A stretch of DNA of 64,000 bases from Microbulbifer agarilyticus. GTDB taxonomy: Bacteria; Pseudomonadota; Gammaproteobacteria; Pseudomonadales; Cellvibrionaceae. The notes below the pieces were generated by a model. That model saw only the letters and a list, made by a program, of their open reading frames with translations. It was not told the DNA's origin and made no database searches. Below, one piece after another: positions 1 to 9,909 of this stretch. Location: positions 186,001 through 250,000 of the forward strand of contig NZ_JAHVKO010000005.1 of assembly GCF_019800665.1 (NCBI RefSeq), written 5' to 3'. The translations under genes and the position numbers were made by a program. The first letter of the stretch is position 1, and each line of letters begins with the position of its first letter.

Positions 1-423
1 TCATTCACCGGGTGCGTTTGCGTATTTTAGTACAGCCTCAACAATTGGCTGGTTAGCATCGGGGAAGTGATATTCGGGCAATTCACTCACAGGAACCCAG
101 GCAAGCTCCTGTCCTTCGACGCCACGCTCCTTGCCAGAAAACTCGGTGACACACCAGGTATCCAGAAACACCTGTTTATCCCCATAATCGTGCCGGACCT
201 CGATTAGCGGCTCCATCGCCTTTACTTCAATATCGAGCTCTTCCTTCAGCTCACGCGTCATGGCCGCGTGAATAGATTCATTGTTCTCGACCTTGCCACC
301 GGGAAACTCCCAGCGGCCGCCCATGTGCAGGTGGTCCGGGCGCTTGGCCAGAAGAATGCGGCCGTCAGCGCCGAGAATCACCCCAACTGCCACATGAATA
401 TGTTTGATTGCGGAGCCGCCCAT
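1..423 (-). CDS. mutT: MutT-type 8-oxo-dGTP diphosphatase (Nudix hydrolase)
   Basis: A complete 140-residue Nudix protein. The Nudix box is clear at about residues 42-65: GGKVENNE, then REL, then KEELDI. The usual Gly near the end of the box is Asp. MutT proteins hydrolyse oxidised nucleoside triphosphates such as 8-oxo-dGTP in the cytoplasm and so prevent transversions. The ATG overlaps the TGA of argJ by one base (TGATG), which suggests translational coupling. The argJ-mutT order is common in gammaproteobacteria, where secA lies just upstream as here. The stop codon is the first base triplet of the window, so the gene is whole. Substrate specificity is inferred from family and context. Confidence 0.9.
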   Translation of the reverse strand: MGGSAIKHIHVAVGVILGADGRILLAKRPDHLHMGGRWEFPGGKVENNESIHAAMTRELKEELDIEVKAMEPLIEVRHDYGDKQVFLDTWCVTEFSGKERGVEGQELAWVPVSELPEYHFPDANQPIVEAVLKYANAPGE

Positions 424-1622
424 CAGGTGCGGTACTCCGCATTGATGGTGACGTACTCGTGGGAAAAGTCACACGTCCAGATATGTTCGCTGACGTCGCC
501 ACGTTGCAAATCAACGGAAATTGTAAATTCCGGCTGTTCAAAAACCTTCTGCCCGGCATCCTCCGTGTAACTCGACGCCCGACCGCCGGCCTCGACGATC
601 TGCACATCATCCAGATACACACTGATCTTGCTGGTATCCAGATTCTTTGCACCGGCATTGCCAATCGCCATTACCAGTCGTCCCCAGTTGGGGTCCGACG
701 CATACAGGGCAGTTTTTACCAGCGGCGATTCACCGATCTCAAACGCCATACGCAGTGCCTCTTCGGAGCTGGCGGCGCTGTTCACTTGCACGGTAACGAA
801 CTTGGTCGCGCCCTCACCGTCCTTAACGATGGCCTGGGCAAGTTCGATATGCACACCAATAATGGCGGCTTTAAGTTGCGCATAAGCATCACTGTTGGTG
901 TCCGCAATTTCCGGACCGGTGGCACCACTGGCGATCAACACACAAGCATCGTTTGTAGAGGTGTCCCCGTCCACGCTGATGCGGTTAAACGACGCGGCGA
1001 CTGCTTCCTGCACCAGCGCATCCAGTACACCCTGTGGAATACGTGCGTCGGTAGCGACATAGGCGAGCATGGTCGCCATATTTGGCTGGATCATGCCGGC
1101 GCCTTTGGCGATACCGACAATGGAGATCGTCTCGCCGGCAATCTCCAGCGAACGACTTGCAGTTTTCGGGCGGGTGTCGGTGGTCATAATCGCCGTGGCC
1201 GCACTTTCCCATCCCTCTGCCTGTAATTGCGCCGCGGCCGTAGGTATCGCGTTCAAAATATTCTGTACCGGCAGATGCTCGCCAATGACACCAGTACTGA
1301 ATGGCAAAACCTGCTGTGCACGGACACCAAGGGCCTGCGCTACGCCCTCACAGCAGCGGTTCGCATCCAGCAATCCCTGCTCGCCGGTCGCCGCATTGGC
1401 ATTGCCGGCATTAACCAGCAGCGCGCGAATACCACCCTGGCGGATGTGCTCTTTTGCCACCAGTACCGGGGCCGCACAAAACGCATTCTGGGTGAAAGTT
1501 GCAGAAACGCTGGCACCTTCGGCAATTTCAATCAACAGGAGGTCATCGCGCTGCCAGTCTTTGACCTTGGCGGGAACGGCGGCAAGACGGATGCCGGGAA
1601 TCGAAGGGAGAGGCTGCGCCAT
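423..1622 (-). CDS. argJ: Bifunctional glutamate N-acetyltransferase / amino-acid acetyltransferase ArgJ
   Basis: ArgJ moves the acetyl group from N-acetylornithine to glutamate, and in bifunctional forms also uses acetyl-CoA, in the cyclic arginine pathway. The precursor cleaves itself before a threonine in the PNMATML motif. Here that Thr is about residue 184, and it becomes the nucleophile of the beta chain. The ATG at 1622 was chosen because it has AAGGA nine bases upstream. A GTG eight codons further upstream (1646) has no ribosome binding site. The length of 399 residues is typical. It lies downstream of the secA terminator, so it probably has its own promoter in the short gap, and it is coupled to mutT. 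Confidence 0.95.
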   Translation of the reverse strand: MAQPLPSIPGIRLAAVPAKVKDWQRDDLLLIEIAEGASVSATFTQNAFCAAPVLVAKEHIRQGGIRALLVNAGNANAATGEQGLLDANRCCEGVAQALGVRAQQVLPFSTGVIGEHLPVQNILNAIPTAAAQLQAEGWESAATAIMTTDTRPKTASRSLEIAGETISIVGIAKGAGMIQPNMATMLAYVATDARIPQGVLDALVQEAVAASFNRISVDGDTSTNDACVLIASGATGPEIADTNSDAYAQLKAAIIGVHIELAQAIVKDGEGATKFVTVQVNSAASSEEALRMAFEIGESPLVKTALYASDPNWGRLVMAIGNAGAKNLDTSKISVYLDDVQIVEAGGRASSYTEDAGQKVFEQPEFTISVDLQRGDVSEHIWTCDFSHEYVTINAEYRT

Positions 1623-1670
1623 ACAGATACGTCCTTGAACATTCACGAATTAAGCGCAGAGTATAAATAA

Positions 1671-1698
1671 AAAGGCCCGCTGGTAAGAGCGGGCCTTT
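1671..1698 (-). terminator. Rho-independent terminator of secA
   Basis: A perfect 10-bp stem (AAAGGCCCGC at 1671-1680 against GCGGGCCTTT at 1689-1698) with an 8-base loop. Read on the minus strand it is followed by a T-rich run (TTTTTATTTAT). It lies 45 bases past the secA stop and separates secA from argJ. Confidence 0.9.
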
Positions 1699-1742
1699 CA
1701 ATAAGACAGTAACAAGACTGATCTAAATAGTCAGATTCAACT

Positions 1743-4514
1743 TCAGGAAGTGGTTGAAGACGATGAAGGAGAAGAAGTCAGTTTGCCGTGGCACTGTTTG
1801 TACTTCTTGCCAGAGCCACACGGACACGGGTCGTTGCGGCCGACACGCGGGCCACGGCGTACCGGCTCCGCATTTGGCTGCGCAGGTGCCGGCGCAGCTT
1901 CCTCTCCTTCCGGCATCGCAGAAGCCTGCGCGTGTTGCAGCTCCAGCTGCTGGCGGCGCTGCGCTTCCAGACGGCGCTGCTCCATCTCTTCCATCTGCTC
2001 GCGGGTCATCGGCTCAACATGCGCCAGCACGCGAATCACCTCTTGTTTGAGGTTCTCCAGCAGCGCCTGGAACAGCTCGAAAGACTCGCGCTTGAATTCC
2101 TGCTTGGGGTTCTTGTTGGCGTAAGCGCGCAGACCGATACCCGCACGCAGGTGATCCATGCTGGACAGGTGCTCCTTCCACAGCTGATCCAGTACCTGCA
2201 ACATCACCTGACGCTCGATGGTCGGCATCAGGTTTTCATCGCCGGTGCTCTCGGCGATACGTGCCAGCTTCTGCTGGTACACACCCTGTGCTTCCGCAAC
2301 GATTTTTTCGCGCAGGCTTTCTTCATGCAGCGTGCGGTCTTCGTCCAGCCACTGCTTGATCGGCAGTTGCAGGCCCAACTCGCCAGCGAGCTGCTGCTCC
2401 AGCGCCGGAATGTCCCACTGCTCTTCCACACTCTGCGGCGGCACATAGATGGAGATCAGCTCATTCACCACATCATCGCGGATCGCGGTAATGGTCTCGC
2501 TGATCGTTTCCGCTTCCAGCAGCTCATTGCGCTGGGAGTAGATTACCTGACGCTGGTCATTGGCAACATCATCGTATTCCAGCAGCTGCTTACGAATATC
2601 GAAGTTACGGCCTTCTACGCGACGCTGCGCCTTTTCGATGGCATTGGAGACCATACGGTGTTCAATCGCTTCACCGCGCTCCATGCCCAGCATCTGCATA
2701 AAGTTCTTCACCCGGTCGGAGGCGAAGATACGCATCAGGTTGTCTTCCAGAGACAGGTAAAAACGGGTAACACCCGGATCACCCTGACGGCCCGCACGGC
2801 CGCGCAGCTGGTTGTCGATACGACGGGATTCGTGGCGCTCGGTACCGATAATGTGCAGGCCACCGGCCTCAATCACGGTTTCGTGGCGGGACGCCCAATC
2901 CGCTTTGATCTTGTCGATCTCTTCCGCGGTGGCTTCGCGCTTCTCGCGCTCCTGAAGCTCTTCCACTTCCGCTTCCCAGTTACCACCGAGCACGATGTCG
3001 GTACCACGACCGGCCATGTTGGTAGCGATGGTAACGGTACCCGGGCGACCGGCCTGGGCAATGATCTGCGCTTCTTTTTCGTGGAACTTGGCGTTCAGTA
3101 CCTGGTGCTCGATCTTGGCCTTTTGTAGCAGGCGCGACATTTCTTCAGAAGTCTCGATAGACGCGGTACCGACCAGGATCGGCGCCTTCTTGTCGCGGCA
3201 GTACTTGATGTCCTCGATGATCGCTTCGAGCTTTTCATCTTTGGTCAGGTACACCAGGTCATTCAGGTCTTCACGCTGCTTCTCACGGTTGGTGGGGATA
3301 ACCACCACATCCAGGCCGTAGATCTGGCGGAATTCAAATGCTTCGGTATCCGCAGTACCGGTCATACCCGCCAGTTTGGGGTAGAAGCGGAACAGGTTCT
3401 GGAAGGTAGTGGAAGCCAGGGTCTGGCTCTCGCTCTGAATCTGAACGTTCTCTTTTGCTTCGAGTGCCTGGTGCAGGCCCTCAGACAGGCGACGGCCCGG
3501 CATGGTGCGGCCAGTGTGCTCGTCGATCAGCACCACCTGGCCGTTCTGCACGATGTAATCCACATCTTTGTTGAACAGCACGTGCGCGCGCAGTGCGGCG
3601 TTGACGTGGTGCAGCAGGCCCAGGTTACCGGGTGCGTACAGGGATTCGTCTTCCTTCAGCAGGCCGCCGCGGGTAAGCAGGTCTTCGATCAACTGGTGGC
3701 CGTCTTCGGTCATCTCCACCTGGCGGGTCTTTTCATCCACCGTATAGTGACCTTCACCACCCTCTTCGCCGCGCTCCAGCTGGGGTACCAGCTTGTTCAT
3801 GGCCATGTACAGCTGCGAAGAATCTTCCGCGGCACCGGAGATGATCAACGGGGTACGCGCTTCATCGATCAGGATGGAGTCCACCTCATCCACGATCGCA
3901 AAGTTCTGTGGGCGCTGGGTGCGATCTTCCTTGCGCAGCACCATGTTGTCGCGCAGGTAGTCAAAACCGAACTCGTTGTTGGTTCCGTAGGTGATATCGG
4001 CCTGGTAGGCCGCCTGCTTTTCAGCCGGGTGCTGCTGGGAAACCACGATACCCACACTCAGGCCCAGGAATTCGTACACCGGGCGCATCCAGTTGGCGTC
4101 ACGAGCGGCCAGGTAGTCGTTCACGGTAACAATGTGTACACCCTTGCCTTCCAGCGCATTCAGGTACGCGGGCAGGGTTGCTACCAGGGTCTTACCCTCA
4201 CCGGTACGCATCTCGGCGATGCGGCCTTCGTGCAGGGTCATACCACCAATCATCTGTACGTCGAAGTGGCGCATGCCCAGGGCACGGGAGCCGGCTTCAC
4301 GCACGGCAGCAAATGCTTCCGGCAGCAGGCTATCCAGTGTTGCGCCATCCGCCAGGCGCTGCCTAAATTCATCCGTCTTGGCTTTCAGCGCAGCGTCATC
4401 CAGCGCCTTATATTCGTCTTCCAGCGCATTGATCTTGGTAACGACCTTGCGCATGCGCTTGAGTTCGCGGTCATTTTTTGACCCGAAGACTGTTTTTATC
4501 AGTTTGCCAATCAT
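1743..4514 (-). CDS. secA: Preprotein translocase ATPase SecA
   Basis: The motor ATPase that drives unfolded preproteins through SecYEG. At 923 residues it is full length. Visible landmarks are the Walker A GEGKT (residues 105-109), the DEVD of Walker B near residue 210, and a C-terminal zinc-binding motif [13 protein letters not shown] (about 897-909) that binds SecB and the ribosome. A Gln/Pro/Ala-rich linker precedes the zinc motif. The ATG has no convincing Shine-Dalgarno sequence and is preceded directly by TA, giving TAATG in which the stop of an upstream frame overlaps the start. No SecM gene is recognisable upstream, and an M23 peptidase gene occupies the place between lpxC and secA. 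Confidence 0.98.
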   Translation of the reverse strand: MIGKLIKTVFGSKNDRELKRMRKVVTKINALEDEYKALDDAALKAKTDEFRQRLADGATLDSLLPEAFAAVREAGSRALGMRHFDVQMIGGMTLHEGRIAEMRTGEGKTLVATLPAYLNALEGKGVHIVTVNDYLAARDANWMRPVYEFLGLSVGIVVSQQHPAEKQAAYQADITYGTNNEFGFDYLRDNMVLRKEDRTQRPQNFAIVDEVDSILIDEARTPLIISGAAEDSSQLYMAMNKLVPQLERGEEGGEGHYTVDEKTRQVEMTEDGHQLIEDLLTRGGLLKEDESLYAPGNLGLLHHVNAALRAHVLFNKDVDYIVQNGQVVLIDEHTGRTMPGRRLSEGLHQALEAKENVQIQSESQTLASTTFQNLFRFYPKLAGMTGTADTEAFEFRQIYGLDVVVIPTNREKQREDLNDLVYLTKDEKLEAIIEDIKYCRDKKAPILVGTASIETSEEMSRLLQKAKIEHQVLNAKFHEKEAQIIAQAGRPGTVTIATNMAGRGTDIVLGGNWEAEVEELQEREKREATAEEIDKIKADWASRHETVIEAGGLHIIGTERHESRRIDNQLRGRAGRQGDPGVTRFYLSLEDNLMRIFASDRVKNFMQMLGMERGEAIEHRMVSNAIEKAQRRVEGRNFDIRKQLLEYDDVANDQRQVIYSQRNELLEAETISETITAIRDDVVNELISIYVPPQSVEEQWDIPALEQQLAGELGLQLPIKQWLDEDRTLHEESLREKIVAEAQGVYQQKLARIAESTGDENLMPTIERQVMLQVLDQLWKEHLSSMDHLRAGIGLRAYANKNPKQEFKRESFELFQALLENLKQEVIRVLAHVEPMTREQMEEMEQRRLEAQRRQQLELQHAQASAMPEGEEAAPAPAQPNAEPVRRGPRVGRNDPCPCGSGKKYKQCHGKLTSSPSSSSTTS

Positions 4515-4700
4515 TATTCAGAAACCACATTAATGCTGATTATGCCCGCAGGACCAGTCGTGACGTCACTGCGCGGAAAAGGTGCAAGTAAACAGGAAGG
4601 CGCCAGACGCCGCAACAGTCTTGCCCGGTGTTTGGGGTAAAGTTGCGGGCGCCAGTACGGGATTACAAGGGTCCCGTTGCGCAATGATAGAGGATAGTTG

Positions 4701-5639
4701 TTATCTGCCGGTGCGGCGGATGTAGCTGGCAGGATCGACCGGACGGTCGTTCTTGTAGACTTCAAAGTGTACGTGAGGGCCCGTGGAGCGGCCGCTGGAA
4801 CCCATCAGGGCAATCACCTGGCCCTTTTTCACGATATCGCCCAGCTTGACCTTGATCTCACTGTTGTGACCATAACGGGTTTTGTAGCCGTTACCGTGGT
4901 TAATCTCCACCAACTGGCCATAGCCATAGCGGTCTTCCGCCCAGGTCACCACACCGGCGGCCACGGAAACCACATCAGAGCCGCGCTTGCCAGCGAAATC
5001 CACACCCTTATGCCAGGAGCGGCGACCACTGAAAGGATCGGTACGATAGCCATAGCGCGAAGACATCCAGCCACGCGTGATTGGGCGCCCGGCGATAAAC
5101 TGCTCATCCTGCAACTGCTGACGGCTCATCAGGCTATCAAGCGTCTGCAACTGCATCTGGCGGTCTTCAATCTGATCCGACAGATCGCCAATTACCTCAA
5201 GGAATTCTGGGGGATGGTAGGGAAGATCACTGGTACCGGCGATACCCGATTCCTCGGGGCCACCCACAGCGGGCGTAGCGCCAAACTGGAACTCACCCTC
5301 ATCAAGCTTTGCAATGGTGGTCAGTCGCTCACCGAGAGCATCCAGACGGGTCAGGCGGGCCTGCAACTCCGCAAGTTTCACAGTAAGCGCAGTAAGCTGT
5401 TCACGCGCCTGCTGATCCGCATCGGAGATCTGATCTTGCTGCTTGCGCAGGGCCTTGTTCCACGCCTTCACTGCGCGCGAATCGAATACGTCGGACTCTG
5501 TAGCAGGAAGGTTTGCGCCAATGAAAAATGCGCCAACAGGAAGCCCCAACAGGCACAGGCCGAGCAAAGCTTTGCTCAGGCCGCCGAAGTTGAAGCTGCG
5601 GGAGACACCGCCGCGGTCGTTGACGAGGATAACTTTCAT
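4701..5639 (-). CDS. M23 family metallopeptidase (LytM/murein hydrolase-like), membrane-anchored
   Basis: A 312-residue envelope protein. It has a short cytoplasmic N-terminus, one transmembrane segment (about residues 25-42), a Gln/Leu-rich coiled coil (about 55-110) and a C-terminal LytM domain. The zinc-site motifs are visible: HKGVDFAG (H and D) and GPHVHFEV (HxH). M23 enzymes cut peptide crosslinks in peptidoglycan, and coiled-coil members often act at division sites. With all zinc ligands present it is likely to be active. It sits between lpxC and secA, as in Pseudomonas. A terminator separates it from lpxC, so it is probably transcribed from the 5640-5870 gap, perhaps together with secA. 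Confidence 0.88.
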   Translation of the reverse strand: MKVILVNDRGGVSRSFNFGGLSKALLGLCLLGLPVGAFFIGANLPATESDVFDSRAVKAWNKALRKQQDQISDADQQAREQLTALTVKLAELQARLTRLDALGERLTTIAKLDEGEFQFGATPAVGGPEESGIAGTSDLPYHPPEFLEVIGDLSDQIEDRQMQLQTLDSLMSRQQLQDEQFIAGRPITRGWMSSRYGYRTDPFSGRRSWHKGVDFAGKRGSDVVSVAAGVVTWAEDRYGYGQLVEINHGNGYKTRYGHNSEIKVKLGDIVKKGQVIALMGSSGRSTGPHVHFEVYKNDRPVDPASYIRRTGR

Positions 5640-5874
5640 AGCAAGCGTGTAAGGTTTGCGACAAATTGTTGTTGTAATGATTCAGTCACCAGCAGCTACC
5701 TAAACGGATCAGAACCCACTGACCTCAAATGGTATTACTTCTGCGGTAACCGGGACTGTCGCATCCTGCTATGTCCCACGGCCATCCTCAATGGCAAGTC
5801 GCCGACCAATGTACCAGGTACTGGCGGCTTAAAAAGAGTAGTGGCGCAGAAACCTTCTGCCACCAACACACAAA

Positions 5875-5901
5875 AAAGCCGGCAATTTTCGTGCCGGCTT
5901 T
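5875..5901 (-). terminator. Rho-independent terminator of lpxC
   Basis: A 10-bp stem (AAAGCCGGCA at 5875-5884 with TGCCGGCTTT at 5892-5901) and a 7-base loop. On the minus strand it is followed by TTTTTTGTG. It starts 16 bases after the lpxC stop and marks the end of the dcw/lpxC transcript. Confidence 0.9.
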
Positions 5902-5916
5902 CTCGATACGCGCCTC

Positions 5917-6831
5917 TTACACCGCCAGGATTGGCTTGACGTAAGAGATAGGCGCTTCTTCCTGTTCACCCTCGAAGGTCACCATCTCCCAGGCGTCTTC
6001 TTGCGCCATCAGGGTGCGCAGGGACTTGTTGTTCAATGCATGGCCAGATTTGAAGGCCTTGAACTCACCAATCACGCTAGTACCCAGCAGGTACAGGTCA
6101 CCGATGGCGTCGAGAATCTTATGCTTTACGAATTCGTCTTCGTAACGCAGACCGCCCTCATTCAGGATGCGGTACTGGTCAATAACGATGGCGTTATCAA
6201 CGCTGCCACCCTGTACCAGGCCTTTGGAGCGCAGGTACTCGATCTCATGCATGAAACCGAAGGTACGCGCACGGCTCACTTCCTTGACGAAAGAAGTACT
6301 GGAGAAATCGACCGCTGAGGTCAGATTGCGTCCTTGGAATACCGGGTGGTCAAAATCAATAGTGAAGGAAACCTTGAAGCCGTTGAATGGCAGGAAGCTC
6401 GCGACCTTGTCGCCTTCCTCAACGGTTACTGGCTTTTTGATCCGCAGGAACTTCTTCGGAGCAGCCTGCTCCTGAATACCCGCAGACTGGATCAGGAATA
6501 CGAAAGGACCGGCACTGCCGTCCATGATCGGCACTTCCTGGGCAGACAGTTCGACAATCGCGTTGTCGATACCCAGGCCCGCCATTGCGGAAAGCAGGTG
6601 CTCAACCGTAGCGACACGCACATCGCCCTTCACCAGAGTGGTGGAAAGCAGGGTATCACCCACGTTTTCGGCACGTGCTTCAATCTCAACCACCGGATCC
6701 AGGTCGACCCGACGGAAAACGATACCACTGTTCACCGGCGCCGGTTTCAGGGTCAAAATCACCTTTTTACCGGTATGCAGGCCTACGCCAGTAGCACGAA
6801 TTGCGTTCTTGAGAGTGCGCTGTTTGATCAT
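5917..6831 (-). CDS. lpxC: UDP-3-O-acyl-N-acetylglucosamine deacetylase LpxC
   Basis: The zinc deacetylase that makes the committed step of lipid A synthesis. At 304 residues it matches the family length. The zinc/catalytic motif [15 protein letters not shown] (Glu77, His78) is visible. The second zinc motif [15 protein letters not shown] and a later general-acid His in GHALNNK are present as well. The start MIKQRTL is typical. It lies downstream of ftsZ, separated by a 480-bp gap that must contain its promoter, and ends at a strong terminator. FtsH-controlled turnover is known for the E. coli protein. Whether it applies here cannot be read from the sequence. Confidence 0.98.
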   Translation of the reverse strand: MIKQRTLKNAIRATGVGLHTGKKVILTLKPAPVNSGIVFRRVDLDPVVEIEARAENVGDTLLSTTLVKGDVRVATVEHLLSAMAGLGIDNAIVELSAQEVPIMDGSAGPFVFLIQSAGIQEQAAPKKFLRIKKPVTVEEGDKVASFLPFNGFKVSFTIDFDHPVFQGRNLTSAVDFSSTSFVKEVSRARTFGFMHEIEYLRSKGLVQGGSVDNAIVIDQYRILNEGGLRYEDEFVKHKILDAIGDLYLLGTSVIGEFKAFKSGHALNNKSLRTLMAQEDAWEMVTFEGEQEEAPISYVKPILAV

Positions 6832-7313
6832 CTATATCTAGGTTCCCAATCGGTGAGCGGCACACGAGCCGCAGCGAGCCGGCGATAATAACAGAAAATC
6901 TACGCCAAAACTACAGAAACCCCTTCGGTCATCTCTGCATTTGCCGCACGGTATTTCCGCACTGATAAGATTAAGCATAGTCTAGCGCGAAGACTCCAAC
7001 GCCAAACCAGTACACAGTATCGCCAATAATTGTACGTTCTCGCCGAAAATGCGGCGCAGTAGAACCTACTGGTCACCAATCTCTCGTTTATCGGTGTGTC
7101 ATCTTTCCTCAATCAAGCAACGCTTCCGTGCGTCGTATTACTCGTTGTTTCATCCCTGTTCAGTCGCCGTCAGCGGACTACGCTGACGGGCTCCAGGTGA
7201 CAGGCCCCGTTGTTCCAAGTCCTGCCACCCTCGCCAGAGCGGGCGAAAGCCCGGGGTTTCACCGGGCGAGGACATGAGCAAATGCCGCCCCTACTCTGGG
7301 GAGCCCACTCGAC
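6832..7313 (-). other. ftsZ-lpxC intergenic region with two strong hairpins
   Basis: A 482-bp stretch with no convincing gene. Its ftsZ-proximal side holds two secondary structures. One is a perfect 9-bp stem CCGTCAGCG/CGCTGACGG (7167-7175 with 7181-7189, 5-base loop). The other is a nested structure with CCTCGCC/GGCGAGG (7229-7235 with 7265-7271) enclosing GGGC-GAAA-GCCC. Neither has a T-run on the minus strand, so they may be attenuators or RNA-processing structures rather than classic terminators. The lpxC-proximal part contains a TATTAT hexamer near 6885-6890 on the minus strand that could be a -10 box, but no good -35 was found. Confidence 0.5.
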
Positions 7314-8519
7314 TTAGTCGGCCTGTCGACGCAAGAACGCAGGAATATCCAGGTATTCCATGTCCTGATCAGAAGGGTTGATCGGTGGCAGGCTGCGCTT
7401 GCGCTCACCTTCCGCACGCGGTGCAGAGGGAACCTCTTTGGACTCACGGGTCGCGTCAGCGGTCGCGGCAGGACGCGCAGCTTCGCGCGGATCCTGACGA
7501 CGGGTGTTGTCCACCACTTTGGTCGGACGCGCAACTTGTGCAGACGCTTCACCAAGCCCAGCGGCGACAACGGTCACGCGCATCTCGTCACCCAGCTTGT
7601 CATCCACTGCAGTACCGATTACCACAGTCGCGTCATCGGAAGCGATTTCCTGCACGATCTGACCAACTTCCGAGTACTCACCCAGGGTCAGTTCCTGACA
7701 GCCAGCATCTTCGCTGCCGGTAATGATGTTCACGAGGATTCCGCGAGCACCCTGCAGGTTTACGTTATCCAGCAACGGGCTGCGCACGGCTTTCTCCGCG
7801 GCTTCGCGGGCACGATTTTCGCCAACCGCCGCACCGGAGCCCATCATCGCCATACCCATTTCGGACATAACGGTGCGCACATCGGCGAAGTCGACGTTCA
7901 TGATGCCCGGGCGAATCATCAAATCCGCGATGCCCTGCACTGCGCCCAGCAATACGTTGTCGGCTTCCTTGTAAGCCGCCTTCATGGTGATCTTGTTGCC
8001 GAGCACTTCCAGCAGGCGATCGTTGGGGATGGTAATCAGCGAGTCGACCTTGTCGCGCAGCTCGAGGATACCCTCTTCCGCAACCGTGGTGCGCTTGCGG
8101 CCTTCGATCATGAAAGGACGCGTAACCACAGCAACGGTAAGGATGCCGAGATCTTTGGCAATCTCTGCCACGATCGGCGCACCACCAGTGCCAGTACCGC
8201 CGCCCATGCCAGCAGTAATAAATACCATGTCGGCACCGGTCAGTACTTCTGCGATGCGCTCGCGGTCTTCCAGTGCAGACTGGCGGCCCACCTCAGGGTT
8301 GGCACCGGCACCCAGTCCGCGGGTAATGGTGTTACCCAGCTGCAAGATGGTTTGCGCTTCCACATCTTTCAACGCCTGGGCATCAGTGTTGGCGCAGATG
8401 AAATCTACACCGTCTACTTGGCTGGCGATCATGTGCTTCACGGCGTTACCACCGCCGCCTCCCACACCGATCACTTTGATGACAGGCTTATCCTGTACGC
8501 TATCTACGAGTTCGAACAT
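7314..8519 (-). CDS. ftsZ: Cell division protein FtsZ
   Basis: The tubulin-like GTPase that forms the Z ring. The tubulin signature GGGTGTG is at residues 106-112. The variable linker (about 320-380) is followed by a conserved C-terminal peptide DQDMEYLDIPAFLRRQAD, which binds FtsA, ZipA and other partners. It has 401 residues. It is the last gene of the dcw run, 63 bases after ftsA. Confidence 0.98.
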   Translation of the reverse strand: MFELVDSVQDKPVIKVIGVGGGGGNAVKHMIASQVDGVDFICANTDAQALKDVEAQTILQLGNTITRGLGAGANPEVGRQSALEDRERIAEVLTGADMVFITAGMGGGTGTGGAPIVAEIAKDLGILTVAVVTRPFMIEGRKRTTVAEEGILELRDKVDSLITIPNDRLLEVLGNKITMKAAYKEADNVLLGAVQGIADLMIRPGIMNVDFADVRTVMSEMGMAMMGSGAAVGENRAREAAEKAVRSPLLDNVNLQGARGILVNIITGSEDAGCQELTLGEYSEVGQIVQEIASDDATVVIGTAVDDKLGDEMRVTVVAAGLGEASAQVARPTKVVDNTRRQDPREAARPAATADATRESKEVPSAPRAEGERKRSLPPINPSDQDMEYLDIPAFLRRQAD

Positions 8520-8582
8520 TGCTGTTCCCCTTTTTTGCTCATGTCTAAATTTAATTATCGATCCCGGTAATTATTTTTTGCT

Positions 8583-9818
8583 TCAGAGGTTGCCTCTGAA
8601 CCAGTGCTTAACCTTGTCCCACCACTGGTTTTCACTGTGCTTCACGCTGGACTGTCCGCCCTTGTTTTCTTCCGACTGGATTGCATACATCAGCAAGCCA
8701 ACACCTGTGGAATAAATCGGGTTGCTCACGATGTCCGTAAGGCCGGAGATACCCTGAGGTACCGCGAGACGCACCGGCATATGGAAAATTTCCTCAGCCA
8801 GTTCCACTGCGCCCTCCATCTTCGACGAGCCGCCGGTAAGCACGATGCCCGCCGCACATAAATCTTCAAAACCGCTGCGACGCAATTCGGCCTGCACCAG
8901 AGTGAACAGTTCGTCGTAACGTGGCTCAACGACCTCGGCCAACGCCTGACGGGACAGGTCGCGCGGTGCGCGGTCGCCGACACTCGGCACCTTGATGGTC
9001 TCACCTTCACGGGCAAGCTTGGCCAGGGCGCACGCATATTTGATTTTCAGGTCTTCTGCGTGCGGCGTTGGCGTACGCAGGGCCATGGCGATATCGTTAG
9101 TGACCTGATCCCCTGCGATCGGGATCACGCCAGTGTGTCGAATAGAACCGCCGGTAAACACCGCGATATCCGTGGTGCCACCACCGATATCCACCATACA
9201 GACACCCAGCTCTTTCTCATCGTCGGTCAGTACCGCATAGCTCGAGGCGAGCTGCTCAAGAATGATGTCTTCCACTTCCAGGCCGCAGCGACGAATACAC
9301 TTTTCAATATTCTGTGCCGCATTTACCGCACCACTCACCAGGTGCACCTTGGCCTCCAGGCGAACACCGGACATTCCCAGCGGCTCCTTCACACCTTCCT
9401 GGTTATCGATCAGGTATTCCTGCGGCAGGGTGTGCAATATCTTCTGGTCAGCAGGAATCGCCACGGCGCGGGCCGCGTCAATCACTCGGTCCAGATCCTG
9501 CTGTGTTACTTCACGATCCTTGATCGCGACAATTCCGTGCGAATTCAGGCTGCGAATATGGCTGCCGGCAATACCCGCATACACCGAATGGATCTCACAG
9601 CCGGCCATCAATTCGGCCTCTTCCACAGCGCGCTGAATGGACTGCACTGTGGATTCAATATTCACCACCACGCCCCGCTTCATACCCGTGGAGCGGTGAG
9701 AGCCGATGCCGACGATATTCAACTCGCCGTCTCCGGTAACTTCGCCGACGATCGCAACCACCTTGGACGTACCGATATCCAGTCCGACGATCATGCGTGG
9801 TTCAGAGGATTGTGTCAT
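8583..9818 (-). CDS. ftsA: Cell division protein FtsA
   Basis: An actin-fold ATPase that tethers FtsZ to the membrane and recruits late division proteins. The phosphate-1 motif VGLDIGTSKV lies at the N-terminus, and the C-terminus ends in an amphipathic, Trp-containing helix (QWWDKVKHWFRGNL) typical of the membrane-targeting sequence. The ATG at 9818 was chosen (411 residues, MTQSSEPRMIVGL) because it has GAGG upstream and fits the family. An upstream in-frame ATG at 9857 has no ribosome binding site. It is encoded between ftsQ and ftsZ in the usual order. Confidence 0.96.
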   Translation of the reverse strand: MTQSSEPRMIVGLDIGTSKVVAIVGEVTGDGELNIVGIGSHRSTGMKRGVVVNIESTVQSIQRAVEEAELMAGCEIHSVYAGIAGSHIRSLNSHGIVAIKDREVTQQDLDRVIDAARAVAIPADQKILHTLPQEYLIDNQEGVKEPLGMSGVRLEAKVHLVSGAVNAAQNIEKCIRRCGLEVEDIILEQLASSYAVLTDDEKELGVCMVDIGGGTTDIAVFTGGSIRHTGVIPIAGDQVTNDIAMALRTPTPHAEDLKIKYACALAKLAREGETIKVPSVGDRAPRDLSRQALAEVVEPRYDELFTLVQAELRRSGFEDLCAAGIVLTGGSSKMEGAVELAEEIFHMPVRLAVPQGISGLTDIVSNPIYSTGVGLLMYAIQSEENKGGQSSVKHSENQWWDKVKHWFRGNL

Positions 9819-9909
9819 TGGATTTTCAACCTCGCGAGACGCTGTGCCGATCCGCATTTTGAATGCCAGATCAGGACGAAGCCTCGCTTTTTATCTACCT
9901 ATTTTGTTG

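Noticed and set aside
1788-3128. Long open frame on the plus strand opposite secA
   Set aside because: It is antisense to a clear secA, has no domain or ribosome binding site, and arises from the codon bias of the true gene.
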